Source: Malurus cyaneus samueli (taxonomy: Eukaryota; Chordata; Aves; Passeriformes; Maluridae). Taken from it: a stretch of DNA of 64,000 nucleotides. The notes under the pieces were generated by a model. It was not told the DNA's origin. It searched no databases and saw only the letters and a list, made by a program, of their open reading frames with translations. Where the stretch lies: contig CM019214.1 of assembly GCA_009741485.1 (NCBI GenBank), positions 53,499,221 to 53,563,220 of the forward strand. Direction: 5' to 3'. The first letter of the stretch is position 1. Each line of letters begins with the position of its first letter. The translations under genes and the position numbers were made by a program. Of the stretch, positions 12,761 through 27,639 are shown piece by piece.

Positions 12761-15700
12761 AATGGCTTTGTGCTCTAATGAGTTACCTATTTCAATTATT
12801 TTGGGCAAAGCCAGTCATGGGTTTTTTTTGTTGGTCTTTTTTTTGGATCAAATGTGCCTCGGTTCAGTTTCTGGGTGACTGCACCAGAAGTAAAGAAGAT
12901 TAAAGATATACATGCCAGTCTGCGAGAAAAAAGCTGCATTTCCCTGTCAATGTTAGCTATCCTTAAAACTCAAATGAGATCAAGCAATGAATATCACTTC
13001 TTCCGTCAGGCTAGGTAACAAGTCAGGCTGTGAGGCTGTCCAGGACACTTGGTCAGGAGCAGCAGAAGGCAAGACTGGAGAGTGGCCGACTTGCAGCATA
13101 GCTCAGACAGGTCTGGGTGCCCAGGCATGAACCTACACAGAACTTCTGGGCCACAGGCAGGGGTGCAGGATGGTCAGGGCCAGAATTTACACCTTGTATG
13201 AAGTTAAGATGGTCAGGACCATTAAGCCTTATTAGTGAACTTACAGACTTGACAAATCCTACTCTCACCAAAGCTCTTTCTCACCCAGAAAACAGAAGCA
13301 ATGCTCCATTTCCTTCTTGGCTGTCACTGTCCTTCACTCTTTCCTTTGTTTACATTCCTGGATGGCTTCCAGAGTGAATAAATTGTTTCTTGAGCAATTC
13401 CATTCCTTGGTGGGCTTTCCTGAGCCCTCAGCTTTTGGTGTTTCTCAGTATTTCTCATTGATTTGCCTGTCTCCATCCAATCTTTAAGCACCAAAATCCA
13501 CGATGTCACATTCAGCTTCTCCTTCAGCCTTGACAGTTCACAGATCTTATCTGTTCTGTTCACTTTTCCCTGCCTCATCTCAGACTCCAGGGTGTCTCTC
13601 TCATATCTCATTGTGAATGCCTGTCTGCCAGCTCAAGCACAATACAGCAAAAAAGGCCTTCCAGTGCTTTGCTAAAGGAGTGTCATTCCTGAGGTGCCAG
13701 AGAATAGCAGCGAAACACCACTGCCTTGCTGCAACTACAATCCCATGACCAGAGTTAAAGAAATTTGCAGATTATTTCTCTGTAATATTTCTAAAAAGTC
13801 TTTTCTGCTGCATCTACACAGCTAATATTAAAATCCAGATTTACTCTGACTCTTATCTGTGTAATGAAAATTTTGCCTCAAATACAAAAAAAATTTTGCT
13901 CTCAAATACAAACATTCTAGACTGTAAATGATGATTTTCCTAGCTGCAAATTTTGGCTGAATTCCTCTTTTTTTTTGTGATATCTCCCTTTTCTTAAGGT
14001 GACTTACTCTACTGAATCCATCAAAATCCGTAAGAACACACAGCGGACTTAGGCAATTCTTAGGCATTATTTTAGCACCACTGGTCCTCCTTGCAACCTA
14101 AGGCACATCAAAATTAAATATATATTCGCTAAAGTTAAAGAGCCCCTGAGCCAACAGGGCTACGCATTTTCTACCTATAAGAAGGAATCCAAGGGATAAC
14201 CTCAGGATTCATGTCCAGGTGCTACAGACTGGCCCACACCACACTGCTGAGCACTACCATCCTCTGCCAGGGATGTGTATTATAGGTAGACCAGTAAAAA
14301 TATGAATTAAAGAATGACCTGGCAGTTTGGTAAGATGCACAAGTAGGGCCAGCTGGCCCTGTTTTATTTAGCAGTAATAGTTTGCACTGTGAGATGATAT
14401 CACATCAGGTGCCATTAACATTATAAAAAATAAACAATTTATGTTATAAGGTGTGTGGTGAATGAATTGTAAATGGAAAAGAAATGCAGATCAGTGGAGG
14501 TTAAATATTTTTAAACAGTGGAGGAGAGGAAAGGTAGAGGAGGAATATGTTAGAACAAAACATGAAAGTGTCTCACTTAACTGAACTGAACAAAAGCTTA
14601 TCAGCCATATTTCCCCTTTCATTTTGATGGATACTTAGCAAGCAAGATAAATACATACCTGAACCTCAAGCCTGTTTTTGAACACTCTAATATGCCACTC
14701 AAATTGTTTGCTGTATTGCTAATAATAACAGCAATGAGAATTAGCAGAAAACTTGATTTTGAAGGGATTTGCCTGAGAGAATGGTTCTGTTGTTAGGGGT
14801 TTTGGCTAATACTCCAATAAGAAATCAGTTTTTCAGCTTGTCCTACTAAATAAAAATTCATGTTTTCATAATACAAGGGCCACTAGTATTATGAAAAATA
14901 TTTTATTCAGAAAGGTAAAAGGACCACTCAAAAAGAAAGAACACTCTGTTCCTCTTCTAGTAATTGCATAGAGGAGAATTGTATTATAACAAACTCCATT
15001 TGGCAAAGCAGACATAAAAACTAGTGGTTATTTCTGTGCCCTGCCAGCTGACACCATCGGCAAGCTCCTCTGTACAGTGCCTAAGTAAATGCTTTTTGCT
15101 TTCAAATCCTCAAATTACTATTGTTTCTGAGGGATATTTTTACTAATTCAGTTGAAAATTGTTAACTGATGGAAGTTATAGCTAGTGGCTTTTTGTGCAG
15201 TTTTTATGTGAGCAGAAAATATGACAAAGACGGGAATGAGTAAAGCTGTTACTTTGTTTCGATAATTACATAAAAACATTAAAATAGATAGATTATTGGG
15301 GCCCCTTCCTAAGAAAACCATGAAGAATTTTCCACCCATTACTTACTTGCTTCTGGTCAGCACCATTCCTTTTTTGTGTGTGACTGCAGAACTGTGGGCA
15401 TTGTGACTCCTATTGAGTATGAATCCGGTGACACATCTGGCCACCAGGCTGGACTTGTGTTTTGCTGGGATGATCTAAACAGATGGCACATAAGATTGCC
15501 CAGGAAAGAGTATACTGAGGTTTAGCTGTTGCTTGTTCTACTTAGTCCTAGGGGAAATCATACCAGTCTAGACAGCACCAGCACTGCTGGCTCCAAGAGA
15601 CTGCACCCAGTTTTCTCTTGAAGAGTCAGTATGTGACTGAAACTCCAGTGGTAACTCCTTAACAATTCTGTCCAAGAATTCTAATATTTGTGTATGTCTG

Positions 15701-18700
15701 TAGGGCAATGGAAATACTTTTTGTAATCCTAAATCCATGAATAAAATATAAACTCTGAAGAAAGCAAAAGATGAATGAGACAGCCATTTTCTGGGCTTTT
15801 TCAGATGACTTACAACAGAATCTTCTTTTATGATGTTTTAATAAAATTGAACCTTCTACATTTTTTAACGTTAATTTAAAAGTGGGAAAGCACATTACTG
15901 CTTTGAAAAAATTCAGGGGAATGTAAAAAAAGACCCAAATGAACTTGAAACTCTTCCTGATTTTCATCAATGCAAAGCATTGGGAGCAAGTGGAACAACA
16001 TGAACAGACCCTTGCTTTCACAGAGCACATTTAGTGTGATCTGATACAGTTGCATGTATTCAAGCTGTTGGGATAATAGAAGTTACCGGCCAGTTTTTGT
16101 ACTGGTAATATTCCCACAGTGCAAATTTTGTATCTATCACTATGAGAAAATATTACTGCAGAAGAGACAGGTACAGAAAAAAAAAACCACTTTACAATGG
16201 TAGCACTTAATTGAAAGAAGACATTTGGCAGAAAAAAATTATGCCATAAAGTACCTGACAAAGGTACGTAGTACTCTAAATGGCCAATAAAGCTTAGCAC
16301 ATTCCAAAAAACTGTAGTTTAAAGTTGTTCATACATCTTCAGCAACATGCTTACCTGATCATTTTACTGCTAGGTATTTCCATTTTGAAATGACTATTAT
16401 TGGAATTCAAAAAGATAGTCCAGCCAAGACTGGTCAATGTATAAAATATTGCCTACTAAATAAAACTCTGTTCTAATAGTACACATGGCAAGCAAGCAGA
16501 GTCTTTTAACATGACAGTTGGGTTCAAAATTAGTCACTAGGTGTCTTGCATTTGCAGCTCTTGTGTGTGGGAATACATGGATTTATTAAACGTGCAGATC
16601 CCCACTGGATATTCTGGTCCTGTGTGGGTTTGTCACCCTTGATTCCAATCTCTTTCTGTTTCTCTGATAAGGAAGTAGACAGTTGAACTGATCTGATCCA
16701 TTTAAAATGTTATTGGAATGTTAGTCAGAATACAATCAAGCAAGGGATCACCCAGTATCAAAATTCCTGTGCTCTTGCCATGCTCAGCTATCACTTTTGC
16801 AAACTGCTATGTGAGATAAAAACTTTCTATTCTTACTTTTTTAAAAGTATAAGAAAATCACGAATAAGTTTGATTTGCTTTAAATTTATTTTGACTTCCA
16901 GAGCATGTGACCTCTTTGTAGTTTATTTCAGTAGTTATTTTATCAGATAATCAGACACCACTGTGTTCTACTTACACTGGCTCCGCTGCCCCCGTGACAC
17001 ACAAATCTCAGTTCTCCTATCAGTAAAATATGCTCTTGGTGCTAGTGGAATCTATTTCTGTCAGCAAGGAAGGCTCTCACGTCTCTGGGGTGACATTAAT
17101 GATCAACATTCTCGTTCAGATGGGCTCCTACCAGCTGACCTGTGTAGGTGAATTCCTGCCTGCTTGGCTGATGAGCATCCTGTGGCTCACTGCCTTAAGC
17201 AGTGAGATCAAATTTCCCAAATTTGTCTGGCAGCTCTAAGGTTCAGCTTCCAAACCCTAAGGACAAAAAGATGTAGCCTCATATCAGCATAACCCGTATT
17301 TTGGAAGGCTAGGCTTTCACATTGAATAAATAGAGACAGCTGGGTATTGCTTCATTCTAAGGGAACATTAATATTAGACAACAATGGAATCCCATCGGGA
17401 ATGCGTGGTTCCTGTTCAAATTCCAAATCAAACTGTTATGACTGATGCTGAGCATTAAAATACAAAATAAATCTGGTCACAATGCACTGAATGTATTAGA
17501 CTTATGATAAGGATAAAAAATTGTTGCTTTGAGTACATGTCTGAGACTAAATCAGTGAAGGAATATTCTTGAAATGAATATGAGGTTTAAAATAGTTATA
17601 CATAATCACAATACACCCATTTACAAAAGTGGTTTAGTGCAGGGTTTGCAGTACAGGACAGTTGAGCCTTGTCACTTATTTCATTGAAATATTACGTTCT
17701 GGAAATCAGTATAATATCTTAATACCAAAAGAAACATGAATGTTTCTTACATTATTTTACATTCATAGGTCTCTTCCTTTTTTGCCTATTTGTATTAGAG
17801 CTTTTTTAATGCCTTTGCTATATAGAAATTAAGAGTACACCTATCTCCTTGTGAGGTAGACTCTTTAATCTTGATAGCCCTGCCAAATTATGAAGTACGG
17901 AGTATAATGTGTAACAGTGTCAAATAACTGGATATCATAGCTGAGCAAATAGTAAAAAATACTTCTTATGAATAGTAATTAAATTAGGATACAAATATAA
18001 TCAACACCATTTTATGAAAGCCTGCAATGGTAATTTAAAATTTAGAATTTACTATCAAGAACACTCTGAAAAGTGTGTTCTTAGCTGAAATGCTTGGATT
18101 GTCTGTGGAAGTGAATTTTGATTACAGCTTGATTGTACAAGATGTGCTTTACAATTTGCACTGGCCTGCATAATATGAATTGCAAATACTGTAAGCAGCT
18201 ACAATACAAATCTACTCTGTCAGAGGCACTGAATTCACCTAAAGGATGGTCTATTTCCAGCTCACTACCTAGTTCACACTTAATCTTCATGTGGACATCT
18301 CATGTCAGTTGGCTAACACTACTTTAAAGATGAGGCAAGATATTTCTATTCCAGTGTATTCTAGTCCATGCCTTTTTTTTTTTTTGTTATGGCATTTTTA
18401 CAGTGGGGTAAGCCCTGTCATCTCTACTGGGCACTAATGGAATCCACACAGGGAAATAATTAAAAAATTCTAGGCATTCATATCTTCTTTGGCAATAATC
18501 ATCCTCATTTCTCTGTGTTTGAAGAATTGCATTTCCTTGTTGTACTCTGTGGGGAGTTATTGTAGGAATGCTGTGTAGTGCATGGTGGAAAAAAATACAA
18601 GTTCTGACAATTCCTTCCTTATCCTCCTATCCACTAGTAAGCTTGATGAAAGGAAGGATATATATAGGAAGAGATAAAGAGGTGGGAAGAAATGGAAAGA

Positions 18701-21160
18701 GCTGATGGAGGTTTATAGACAGCAAAACTTTCCAAGGCAGGGTCATAACCTAGGACTTGGAGGCTTTAGACACGAGAGGTAATTTTCAACAGACAACTCT
18801 CGAATAAAATTTTTCATATTGAGTCACCCTCAGTTTTCTCCCTTGCTCCCAGTATTTTGTTCCCAAAAAATGGAAGTTGTGTAGAAGTAGCCAGAATCAG
18901 GTCCACAACTGCAGGAATAACACACTCGACTCCTGATATAGCAAATTACATTTTACATTATTGTTCTCTGTATAAAAGGTTCTCATTTGCAATGCTCATT
19001 TACACACACATTTTTATGCCCTCAGACACAAAAAAACAATTTAAAAAATTATTTTGGGGCTGCCTTCTGTAAACTTCCTTGTGTATTCCAGTTGTGATAT
19101 AAAGGAAATGCTTGTATTGCTAAGTAAGACGACAAGGCACCCATTTCAAACAAAGGGCCTGAGATCATTCCCAGCTTGTTCCCTTGTTCTGTTTTCTACC
19201 ATTCAATTTTGCTTTCACTAAGACAAACGGGCTTAATGAGGGTGGTGCAAACGAGCTGATGTCATTGACCCAGGTATCAGTCTCTGGCCCACTTGTAAAA
19301 TAACTGGTAAATATACAGCCAGTGCTGCTTTCCCAGACTTCTACACTTTATCATTACCTCCTCCACCCTCTGTTGTGTTCATTCATGGAAGCAAAATCTT
19401 GTATCATAATCTTAATTCGATTGTTTTGACTCTTCCCCTAGTTGCTGTGTTTACATGATGACTGTCTCATTCATAAAAAACAACAGGCTGACTATGGAGT
19501 CATCATCTGTTGTTTCATGTCTGATTACAAGTTTTTTTTCCCAAGTTCCATATGGAAAATAAAATATGCTCACAATAACAAGAAGCTTCTTATGCCTCAC
19601 TCTACAACCCTGGAACATATGCAAAATCTTTCTTCTCACTGTGTATTGAGTAAAAAATATCAAAAGCTGGTATTCAAAGGCTCAGCAGTCCAAAAGAAAT
19701 TCACAGGTAATTTTGAATGACAATAAACCTGAGGCTTGTTATGAAATCTAGTCTGCAACAGCAAGAACAGAGGGGAAAATATTTACGCCAAATTTTTCTC
19801 TGTGAATGACTCACTCACCTTTAGCTGTTTTATTTATTTTTCAGTGATACTTCACTTAAAAAAATCAGTTCCTCGTTCCTTTTTCAAAATGAACAGGAAA
19901 GTACTCCCTAAGGTGCTTATGTGGAATCATATCACATATATGTGTCCAAATAACAAGTGAAGACACTTAAAATAGTCTAAATGATGGCAATGGGAGTTCT
20001 TAAAAAAATGTACTACAAAAGTGTTGGTAAATGCTCCATTCATATTATGTATAGTGATCTGGAAATGCATTTATTTTTTGCAAAACCTGTGCATTGCAGG
20101 CTTCTAATCTCTCTGTGTTCTTTAATTTCCCCAGATGCTACTTAATTTCTTGATTTAATTAGGAGACCAAGGTCTAGATTTCCATATAACTTGGACTTAA
20201 TGCAGACCTGGTGGCATTACTAAGACCTTTGGAACTGGCTTGACAGCATTTCTAATCTTAATCATAGGAAAGTAAGCAGACAAATCTTCAGGATCTGCTA
20301 TCTAATCCAATTTAACATTTGTTAAATCTATTAAATTTCACCCTTTAATCATCTTGCTGTCAGCTTTTACATTTTCTACGGCATTGTCCTTTATGCCTGA
20401 ATCTTCCCTCCCTTAATCACAAAAGCCTAAAGTCTCTGTTGAGACTCTTAAAGCATACCTTGCCCTTGCTTCCTATAAACTACTATGGAATAATAAATGC
20501 CTTCTCACCCTACACTATTTTGGTCCAGTTTCATTCTCATGAAATCATATCCCCTGAAAAATAAAAAAAAAAAATCCTAAAATTGTTACTGAATTATCAC
20601 TGAAAATATGTAGTCACCAAAGTTATCTCAGCCTAACTCTGTTTTTCTTGATGTCAATGCTTATCATGAGAGCTTTCTTCTGTTTGCTTTAGAGTGACAT
20701 ATATGGGATTCTGCTGAGATGTGACATCCCAATTGCAAATGTTCCCTTCATATATGAGTGGGAGGAAACAACATCTCTGCCCATTTTTCTGACAGGAGTG
20801 CTACATCATCTTGGGGTACTTTAAACTGTATTATTGTGCTTTTAGCTCATCCTCAAGTGAAACTGCACCTGTCTGTTTGTTGTGATGATAAAAAAAAAAA
20901 CCTGAATCAGCCTGGAGTAATGATTTTGCCCCAGCTTTGCTAAGACCCTGCTTATTGAAACTGGTAATTTTTTGTATTGAAAATAGATTTTTTTTAAGAT
21001 CATGCAAAAAATTTTCGTCAAAGCTAGGAGTCAAAGTGATAGTATTTAAGTAACAGTCTAGTGGATATGTCTGCTTTGTTAATTTCTTATAAACTGTGTC
21101 ACAAGCCATTGGAATGTCCGCAACAGGACCAAACATCATTCTAAGCAGGGAACCATGTAA
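12761..21160. other. Non-coding DNA, no gene seen
   Basis: Mostly AT-rich. 13020-13380 is richer in G+C, and I do not recognise it. A 13-T run lies at 18373-18385. Minus frames at 15659-16030 (123 codons) and 16031-16300 (89 codons) are rich in F, K, I and C, as chance frames in AT-rich DNA are, and show no domain. Confidence 0.6.
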
Positions 21161-21213
21161 AATCATGGACTTGTTAATGTTGGAATAGATCTGCAAGATC
21201 ATCAAGTCCAACT
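21161..21213 (-). mobile_element. CR1 LINE 3' tail fragment
   Basis: The plus strand reads AATCATGGAC, then TGTTGGAATAGATCT, then AAGATCATCAAGTCCAACT. This is the reverse complement of the conserved CR1 3' end (the block before the ATTCTATG tail repeats). Only about 50 bases are recognisable. This is common for CR1, whose copies are often very short 3' ends. Confidence 0.8.
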
Positions 21214-23058
21214 AAAATTGCTAATAAGACTCTTTGTGAGCTCTTGACTGAAGAAAATATTCAGTCTTCACTCACTGTGCTCCATATTTAATAATTTCCT
21301 TGCTTTAAATCTTCCTTTTCCAAAAGGAAACACAGAATGCAGGGGTCCAGTAACATATTTTTGCTTAGGGATAGACCAGCCCTGGAGTTTGTAGAATTTG
21401 GAGACTATTTTTCCTGCTTGGGTTTGGACTTTGAGTTTAAAGACTATTTTCCTGTTTCCCAGATAGAATCCTTAACTTTAGTCTATGGCTGCTATTGGGT
21501 GGGATTATCTTTATCTCCTTCAGTTCAGTGTTTCAATTACACAAATACTTACATTGTACTTTGTATAGGAATTAGAGCACGACACCCCAGATAAGTTTCC
21601 TACCAAGATGCATGCAAACTTCCTTCCCTTCTCCTCAGTAAAGGATCAGGACTCTTCAGTCAGATTTTGAGAAACCTGCTAAAGCTCAAGTGTGAACCCA
21701 GGTGCAAGGTTGCTCAGCTAGCTGGTTTTGTAAAAGTCCACTGGCACAAGGACAAGGCAGGGACATATCTGATGTGAGACAATATTTCGGTGTTAATTTT
21801 GAAGATATCTGTATTATTTAAGTATGGGACTTAGGCACTCAAAGGGCAGCAGAAGACAATTTTGCCAGCTGTTAATACAGAAGAAATGGTTATCGACACC
21901 CTGTCTAGGTCCTGAGCTTAGCTCTGGGATTCAGGTTCTCATCCTGGAACCTCAAATTTACCCCAAGTTTGCCCCAAGGCCAAAGCAAATCATCACTGAG
22001 TTTCACTGAGAGCTCATGCACAGCTTTGGGCATTACTGGTTTACAGCTGAGAACTAAACAGAGGGAAAAGCACTGTGAAACCCCAGAAAATTAATGTCTT
22101 TAAACGTTATTAATGTCTTCAAACTAATGCAGAGGCTCCAAATATATGGATATTTGAAAATTGTGCTCTACTTCCATGCTATAAATGAAAACCTTTCACA
22201 TCTTACTGAAATACAAAGGACCTGAGAAATACAGACTGCCTGTTGCTTTGTCTCATGCTAAATCTTCCAGCTATTAAACAAAATATAAGACACCATATCT
22301 TCATAAAAAACAGATCCTAACGCTCTGAGCACCTCATTTTTTTTTCTCTCTGACCTCTGCCAGGATTTAGGCAGAAGATTATTAACAGCTGATGGGGCTA
22401 CCAGTATCTCCTGTTTTAGCAAGACAAGGTTATTCAAATGTTAATGGTCTTGTTCAGTCTCTCTGGCTCTGGCTGCTTTTGTCCATAAAATTAAAGATTT
22501 AATTCACACTGAATGTTTTGGTCAGAGGTGAAGTTCAGAAAATCAAGCAGAATTCATAAGTATACAGAGACAGATTCCCTGAGCTGCCTCAGCCACTTCA
22601 GCTACCATGGCCTTATCACTCAACATCACCCAGGTGCATTTGTGAACTATCTCTCAAATACTGTAATTCCTTTGTCAGTCTTAACAATACAGATTCTGCT
22701 GCAATTTAAGCTTAGGTAGCTCTATTTCTGCAGGAATTGAGCTGGTGAAAGCTGTGGAGTATAGATTTTTTTTACAGCAACCTTGCCCTGGGAGAAAATA
22801 AGGGAGCCAACTAGAATGTTTTTCTTTTTTCTAAGACTGTGATAAGGGACCGATTTCAAAATTATGTATAAAGTGTTTCTTTACTTATTTGCAAACAGAA
22901 GGATGTCAGTCTGCCATGAAATAAGAAACTGCAATGTCAACATGCTGCAGGGAAGTATGAATAGTGGATAAGAACAGGTGTGCATGAAAGAGGTGTGATA
23001 TATTTTTCTCTAACAGTATCTTTATCATTCATCAAGCAAGCACATGCATGCATACACA

Positions 23059-23099
23059 CAAGTTTTCTCTAAAAACACACTGTTTTTAGAGATAGCTTG
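23059..23099. repeat. Perfect 12-bp hairpin with outer 4-bp stem
   Basis: The arms TCTCTAAAAACA (23066-23077) and TGTTTTTAGAGA (23081-23092) are exact reverse complements around a 3-base loop. Outside them CAAG (23059-23062) can pair with CTTG (23096-23099) across a 3x3 internal loop. Function unknown. Confidence 0.85.
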
Positions 23100-26000
23100 C
23101 CCACTGAAAATCTGCATCTGAAAGACTTGGATTTAATTTTTGAAATATTAATGACATTCATTCAGATCTGCCTCTCTTAAATGTGATTTTTATTAAAGGC
23201 TTGAAATGGCTTTTTCCCCTAAGTGTGTTTTAAGGCCTTAGGAAGATGCATTAAATTTTAAATAATAAATACTGTATCTATGGTAAGTGTCATATCATAA
23301 TTTGAATCTGCTGATGACTGAATGCCATTCCTTTCAAATGTCACTAGTGTTGCTTGTGAGCAATTTGTTTAAGTCTCTAGCAGGTATATAGAGACAACAT
23401 TAAGAGTCTGTGACAGGTCAGGCTTAGTATGACTAAATTGTATTTGATAATGAGAAGAAAGTCAGAACAGAATGACTGGAGCAGAGAAAAGGTAGGGAGA
23501 AAATAATGTACATTTCTAACAACTGCTAATTTGTTACCATTTGGGGAATGAAAATTGCATCTCCAAACCTCAAAGCAGAAGTCTCTATAGTGGATGCTGA
23601 AGGGCCAAGATCTTTCCTTCTGAAGTCTGAATAATGCACTTCACTATAAAGAAAGCTTGTCTGAACCATTTTGGTCTTATAATAGCTAAGCTGGGAGAAG
23701 TCAGATGGGTGTGATTGTGTAGTTTGAAATAGCTACCACAGTCCACTTTAAGATCTGTCCCTTGGTGGAGTCTTAAGGAGCAAAGAAATTAAGTGTTTTG
23801 TGGAGACACCCTATATGGGGAGACAAGTGGCTTGTCCTCATTTTAAACACTTTCCCAAGTTTACCATCTGTGGCACATTTATGATGTTTCCTCTCATTGG
23901 TAGATATATGATAACCTTATTACAGCAATTCAGAGGAAGAGAATGGGTTTGGAATAACATTAAAAAATTATTCAATGTTACCTTTCCAATTAAATAAAGT
24001 AGAAATCATCTATTACTGTCAAACAGTAATTTTCCAAGTATTCATTTAGGTGGGGATGAGGAGGATAAGTATGTTTTTGTCATTGGCTTGGAAAATCTTT
24101 AAGCTCTCCACACTTCTTGGGATATATGTGTGAAATGTACCTTTTACTGATCCCTGGCTACGGTGACAGTGGGGATGCAGCGCTAGAGAGAGCTCTGATG
24201 TGCTCTGGCTGTGTCCCAAGTCACAGCAGGCAATCCACTTTGTACTTTGTGTCTCCACACGAGTGACCAATAACTGCATCTTGGCTGCTGGGAGCCTTGG
24301 TTAGGTACAGAGACCAACAACACAATTTTTACTCCACTGCTTAATACATGATTTCTACATGTCTGACATGAGGGCAGAATGTTTCACTTTCTGCTGTGTC
24401 AGGAAAAGACCTTGTAAGATGGAAGGCAAATGACATCTATGAAAAGATCTGCTAGAGTAAATGTAACAGGCAGACAAGCTGTGACTTTGGTCAGCACTGC
24501 TGTGAAAACCCAGAGCTCACTGCATTAGCTCACAGATCTTAACGTGCTTCAATTCAAGCAATGTCAGACAAAAGGAGAAGCCGTGACCAGAAAATGCATA
24601 TTTTGGAGAACTCACAGCTCCTTGAGACCAGGTTTCCCTCTTTCCTGCCAGAGAACTCTGTAATCTTTGATTTCAGAAAACACAGTTGGTTTATTCCAAG
24701 ACTCAAGATGGTGCATTTTGAAAATATTGTGCACTCTTCCTGCCAATTTCACTACAGCTATGCACATTAGCAGTGGGCAGAGGAAAAGTACTGCCAAAAG
24801 CTTTGCCACTGGTGAAAATGCCAGTGTCTCTATCGAACACAGAGGATTTGAGAAGCCTATCTAATGTGATACCTATAAGCAGATTGAAATTTCCATGCAA
24901 TTAGAGAGTGAAATAAATGTCAGGCAGTCAAGAAAGCTTTACCATTAATCCCTTCCAGAGCCAAAGCCTTGTCTTCAAGGAGCACAGAGACTGCCTCTGC
25001 ACCACAGAAGCAAGACAGCAAAGTCCCCACCATTCTCCAGATTATGTGCCAAGACTGATGCAATACTGAAGAAAATGTTGAAGTTAAGTGGCAGAAAGAG
25101 CAGAAATACTTCAGTGTCAAAAATCAAACAATTTATATGTAGAACTGTGCAATCATCTTGACTTTCATGCAAAAAGATCCATGCAAAAAGCTTTTATTTT
25201 GTGTTCCCAGCTCCCAGAGACTGTAAACTTACAGCACCTCCCTTGTGTTCACTGCATGCCCTGTGATCAGCAAACTGCCTGAGTGTCCTTTTTGCAGTTT
25301 TTGGGACCTGGCAGGGGAAGGCACAGCAGCTCTCACACCAGCTGGAGAGAAGGAGGATGCAATGACAACTTTGATGGGACTGCAGCTGCAAACAGCCCTT
25401 TTAATTGCCTAGAAGCCCAAATCAGAAGCAGCTCAGAGGGTCCACTGCATCACATTCGGTCTAAATTTAGTCACATCAAATCACCATGACCTGGCACTGA
25501 TATGGAATTTTTTAACAACCAGGGATGAACATCCATAGGGTTTTCAAACCATGCTGTCCATGCCCAAAAATGAGATTGCTTCCAGAGCAAAGCATGCATC
25601 CCTGCTTCACAAGCTGGCTGAAGATTAACAGTTTTGAAGTGTCTTTGCTTGAGCTTCCTGAGCCTTTTAAGAATCTCACGGAGTGAGAAGACAGACTATC
25701 ATTCTTCCAGGGTAAAAGTTCATTTCAAGCGAACATGCTGTGAAGGAAGAATATTTCATCGTATTCATGCTGACCATAAAATAGGTGATTGGCTGCAGCA
25801 TTCAACTGTGCAGGTCCCTGCAGCAAATCTAGAAGAAACCAGCCTTTCAGATGGGTCTGAATGATGGCCCTGCTACTGAATTGTGTATTTTCTACATCAT
25901 TTCCAAATACACTTAACAGCCTTTATTTTTCATCAACTCCTTTGACTTTCATAGAGAGAGACACAATGCTGTAATAGGGCCTTAAGGTTATACGAGTAAC

Positions 26001-26396
26001 ACTATCAAAGAGCTATTTTGTCTCATTTTTATAGTTATTTGTCATTCCTCTTCAGGCAAGACCTACTGTTAAAAAGTCAGTTTTTAAAAGGCTCGTGGTG
26101 TCTGTCACCCTGTGAACCCCTCCTCACATTAGATCATTAGTGACTTGAGCAGGTTAACACACCTAACAGGCAGAGAGCATGAGAAGATTCTGGCACTAAT
26201 CTGAAGATCTCATACAGGAAATTTAAGGATATGATAGGACAGAGCATAGAAGAGTACACAGGGAGGATATACCAGCTTGTCACACTTCCCAGTGCCTTAA
26301 AATGGGGAAAATTGGTACATAAAAACGAGTTTGTTAGAGGAGAATGTATCACAGAGCATCAGCCAGCCATGTCCCTGAGTCCAGCCAGCAGAGCCA

Positions 26397-26475
26397 GCAG
26401 GCAGACACGCACACACCCACTGCACCACACACCCACGGGTGTGCACTGCCAGCCACACACACAGACCACACTCGG
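26397..26475 (+). repeat. CA-rich low-complexity patch
   Basis: Interrupted CA/CCCA runs, including a short CACACC..GGTGTG inverted repeat. This is a degraded simple repeat rather than a clean microsatellite. Confidence 0.75.
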
Positions 26476-27639
26476 GGCACCCACTCACAGCCTTCCCTGC
26501 TCCCCCACAGGACAGGATGGATGTTCATGATTCAGAATATCCATGTACACGTCATGTAAGCATCTAATGCCATATGTAACGTCCAGCAGCCATGGCCCAG
26601 TAGCTGCCCTCTGCACCTCAGTCTCCCCAGTTGCTGGTAAGCATGCTTTAGTCTGAAAGGCAGTCTGGAGAGTTGCTTCAGATGATTCACAGGGCTGGGC
26701 TCCACACTTGAACCACAGGAATGATGGATCTCCTGGAGGAGTCCTGAGAGGGGCTGGGACAAGGCATTCCTTCCTTGGGAGTACTTGATTTGGGCTCCCA
26801 CCTGGCATCAAACCCCTCTGCTCCTCTGTGCTTTATGAGGATGTGCCTTTGATGGGCTGATGGCCCCTGAGATAAGCCTGGGAGAGCATGGCAGGGAACT
26901 ATCTGGAGCTGCCTTCTGCCATTTTCTGTCCAAGCCCCTCCTTTTGCAGAGGTGCAGATGAGCCTTATCACATAACCTAACAGAGGTGTGCCAATAAGAA
27001 AAGCAAGGCTTGATTATGCACTTCAGCTTAAGAAACCAGTATGAAGGGAGAGCTGTTTCTGAAAGTGCACTGAGAAATGACAGATTGTAAAGAAATCATG
27101 AGATGAACCCCTAGTGATGCAACAGGAGGTAAAGTAACAATCAGTTTATATGTGTGTGAATTATTTTTATTTGTTCTTATGTGGCTATTTACCCATTTCT
27201 TTTAAAATATATTTAAAGAGACATGTATCTCTTAAGAATCCTGTCATCATTAGACATTATTGTCTAATTCCAAATATGCACACTGAAATAAAGCTTAACT
27301 TCTGGACAGCCTCAAGAGGATCCTGCGTGGTCCATCTTTCTGCTGTTTTTCATAATGAGGTATGCAGTAGTACTGAAATTTCCCAACCTCTCTGGGACAC
27401 CTGTATAGGGATGATAAATACGACAAATGACCTGCAGAATATCCATGGTCTCTCTGGAAGGGCAGCTAGGGCCTATGACATCCTAGACAGCACTAAATAT
27501 CTGTATCTGGATTTTTGAATGAACAAGTCCCTGCTTCTTGAAAGAGTCAAAGAAGCGTGGAGTGTCATGAGGTTCACTACAGGTGTCTGCTTTAGGATAA
27601 GGTGAGTAATTTGGAGTACCAGCCTTTGGGATAATGAAG

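Larger units (their letters stand above)
21214..27639. other. Non-coding DNA, no gene seen
   Basis: AT-rich up to about 26350, then more balanced. It holds a hairpin at 23059-23099 and a CA-rich patch at 26397-26475. Several 60-100 codon frames overlap on both strands around 24600-27000; none has a domain, and overlapping frames on both strands argue for chance. Confidence 0.6.
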
